From assembly GCF_036324505.1 (NCBI RefSeq), contig NC_086365.1:9746155-9810154 (forward strand): DNA of 64,000 nucleotides, read 5' to 3'. The position numbers and the translations under genes were made by a program. Source of the DNA: Eleginops maclovinus (taxonomy: Eukaryota > Chordata > Actinopteri > Perciformes > Eleginopidae). Of the stretch, positions 62,746 through 64,000 are shown piece by piece. The notes under the pieces were generated by a model, which was not told the origin of the DNA, did no database searches, and was given only the letters and a program-made list of their open reading frames with translations. Position 1 is the first letter of the stretch. Every line of letters begins with the position of its first letter.

Positions 62746-64000
62746 TATTTCACAGCGAGCTAAATATGTCATCCAGCTGTTGGGACAATAGCAAAGGTCT
62801 GGGGAAAAAGATGTAAAGATGAGAATGTAAGATCAAAAACACTTTGAGCTTAAATGTAGCAGAAATTAAAGAAATGTATTCATGTTGTACTATGTTGACC
62901 TGTACGTAGGATAAATGTGGGATACATTCAAACATACACTGTAAATGTGATTTGTATGCATATTAATATATTAGATTTAAGTTGGATTTTGACTTTCTGA
63001 TACAAAGATGTGTTTGAGTAGACTTTGCTATACTCAAACAAACATAAATAACTGAATCCAGGGTTAAAATCGATTCACGTAAAAGTTCCAAATAATTGTG
63101 TGCTGTTCAACATCGATTATATACATTGATTGATGTTGAACATTATTGTAAGAAAAGGCAAAATGTACTTTAAAACACATCCCATCAAACTCAGTCCCAG
63201 ACTGTGAGCCAAGCCCTTGACAGCTGATGGAGATGCTAGCGGACACATCATGTATCTTAAAGGACTGAGAGTGTGACCTATTCAATAAACTCATATTTCC
63301 TCAGGGAGTTCCTTTCCCAAGAGCCGAGGAGACAAGGAGACAAGTGAAGCTCTGTCTCCACACAGAGAGTAGATTGAACGAGATGATGCCTGACATGATT
63401 GCTCCCAGTGAGTGCGCTGCTGGCTCACAGCACAGCATAAACAGAGTGATTAGCATCATTAGGCGGCATTCATAAGAACGCTCATACTTAATACCGAGTA
63501 CTCGTGACCTTGGACGAGCAGCTGAATAAACAGCTCTTTCTTCAGTTTCCACGGTAACCGTTCAGGGAACTTTAGAGAAGAAGACGGGACTTGGTACTGC
63601 TTTTAGCTGTGGAGGGAGAGATGTCATCGCTCAGATGAGACAGCCTCATTTATTCAGACGGAGTCACGCTGCTGTGTCCGGCTCCGAGGCAGGAGATCAA
63701 CTGATAGCAAAGGTTTGATGCAACCGCAGTGAGCAGAGATACTGAACACGGGAATAAAAACACACAGATGGTAAAGGAGAATTGGAGATGATTTCAAATC
63801 AAATTCACAATTTTCTTGAAAATGAAATGCTTTGTTAGCCCTCTCTAATCTGAGCAAGGAAAGGAATAGGGCAACTTTTCACTTTCACTCAGTGTAGCTG
63901 GATCAAGTTTGCTATTATTTCCTGTCTCGTGTCTGTGTGTCAAGAATCTTCTGCACATTAATACTTGGAACCAATTGAAATGACTTATTTGCTCATATTT
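62746..64000. other. Unassigned stretch
   Basis: No gene or repeat recognised. An 83-codon minus frame at 63301-63552 has no family motif. The sequence runs off the right edge. Confidence 0.5.

Overview
The window looks like vertebrate, most probably teleost fish, nuclear DNA from an intergenic or intronic region. The grounds are AT-rich sequence with no dense open frames, very long (CA)n tracts, tRNA-derived SINEs, hAT and Tc1/mariner DNA transposons, solo LTRs, and LINE remnants of the kinds abundant in ray-finned fish. I found no intact host gene. Open frames reach at most 158 codons, which is about what chance gives in 64 kb read in six frames. The only coding sequence I can name belongs to dead retrotransposons and transposons.

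Layout. 1-0.5 kb is a tetranucleotide array with a higher-order repeat. 0.5-9 kb is mostly featureless AT-rich DNA with a diverged local duplication near 3.5-3.9 kb and one minus-strand SINE. 9-14 kb holds a dispersed repeat, a LINE tail running into a 650-bp tetranucleotide tract, and two SINE pieces in opposite orientation. 16.6-17.4 kb is a 5'-truncated LINE with an open reverse-transcriptase C-terminus. 18-22.7 kb is mobile-element-rich: an old dispersed element (called family X here), a transposon-like inverted repeat with 112-bp near-identical arms, CA/TG tracts and a mosaic of non-autonomous DNA elements. 25.4 kb has a solo LTR with a perfect 5-bp target duplication.

32.3-33.6 kb is a decamer minisatellite split by an hAT element that still carries a scrap of transposase. 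34.6 kb has 187 bp of pure (CA)n. 37.2-37.8 kb is a diverged array of about 170-bp units. 40.1-44.7 kb mixes SINE-like pieces, an unrecognised broken coding-like segment with a clean coiled-coil heptad pattern, a Rex3/RTE LINE end with a GATG tail, and an LTR fragment. 47.6-52 kb holds a Tc1/mariner remnant, two LTR candidates, a palindromic repeat, a local repeat family and a plus-strand SINE. 60.6-62.4 kb is an hAT element with a perfect 8-bp duplication, inserted inside a copy of family X.

The elements form a datable nest rather than a gene system: X is older than the hAT in it, and the minisatellite is older than the hAT that splits it. I see no new enzymatic or defence system. The items most worth a second look are the collinear non-TE-looking pair at 26.8 and 46.8 kb, the coiled-coil segment at 41.4-41.6 kb, the 37 kb array and the nested hAT insertions. 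Family names rest on remembered hallmarks, since no search could be run.
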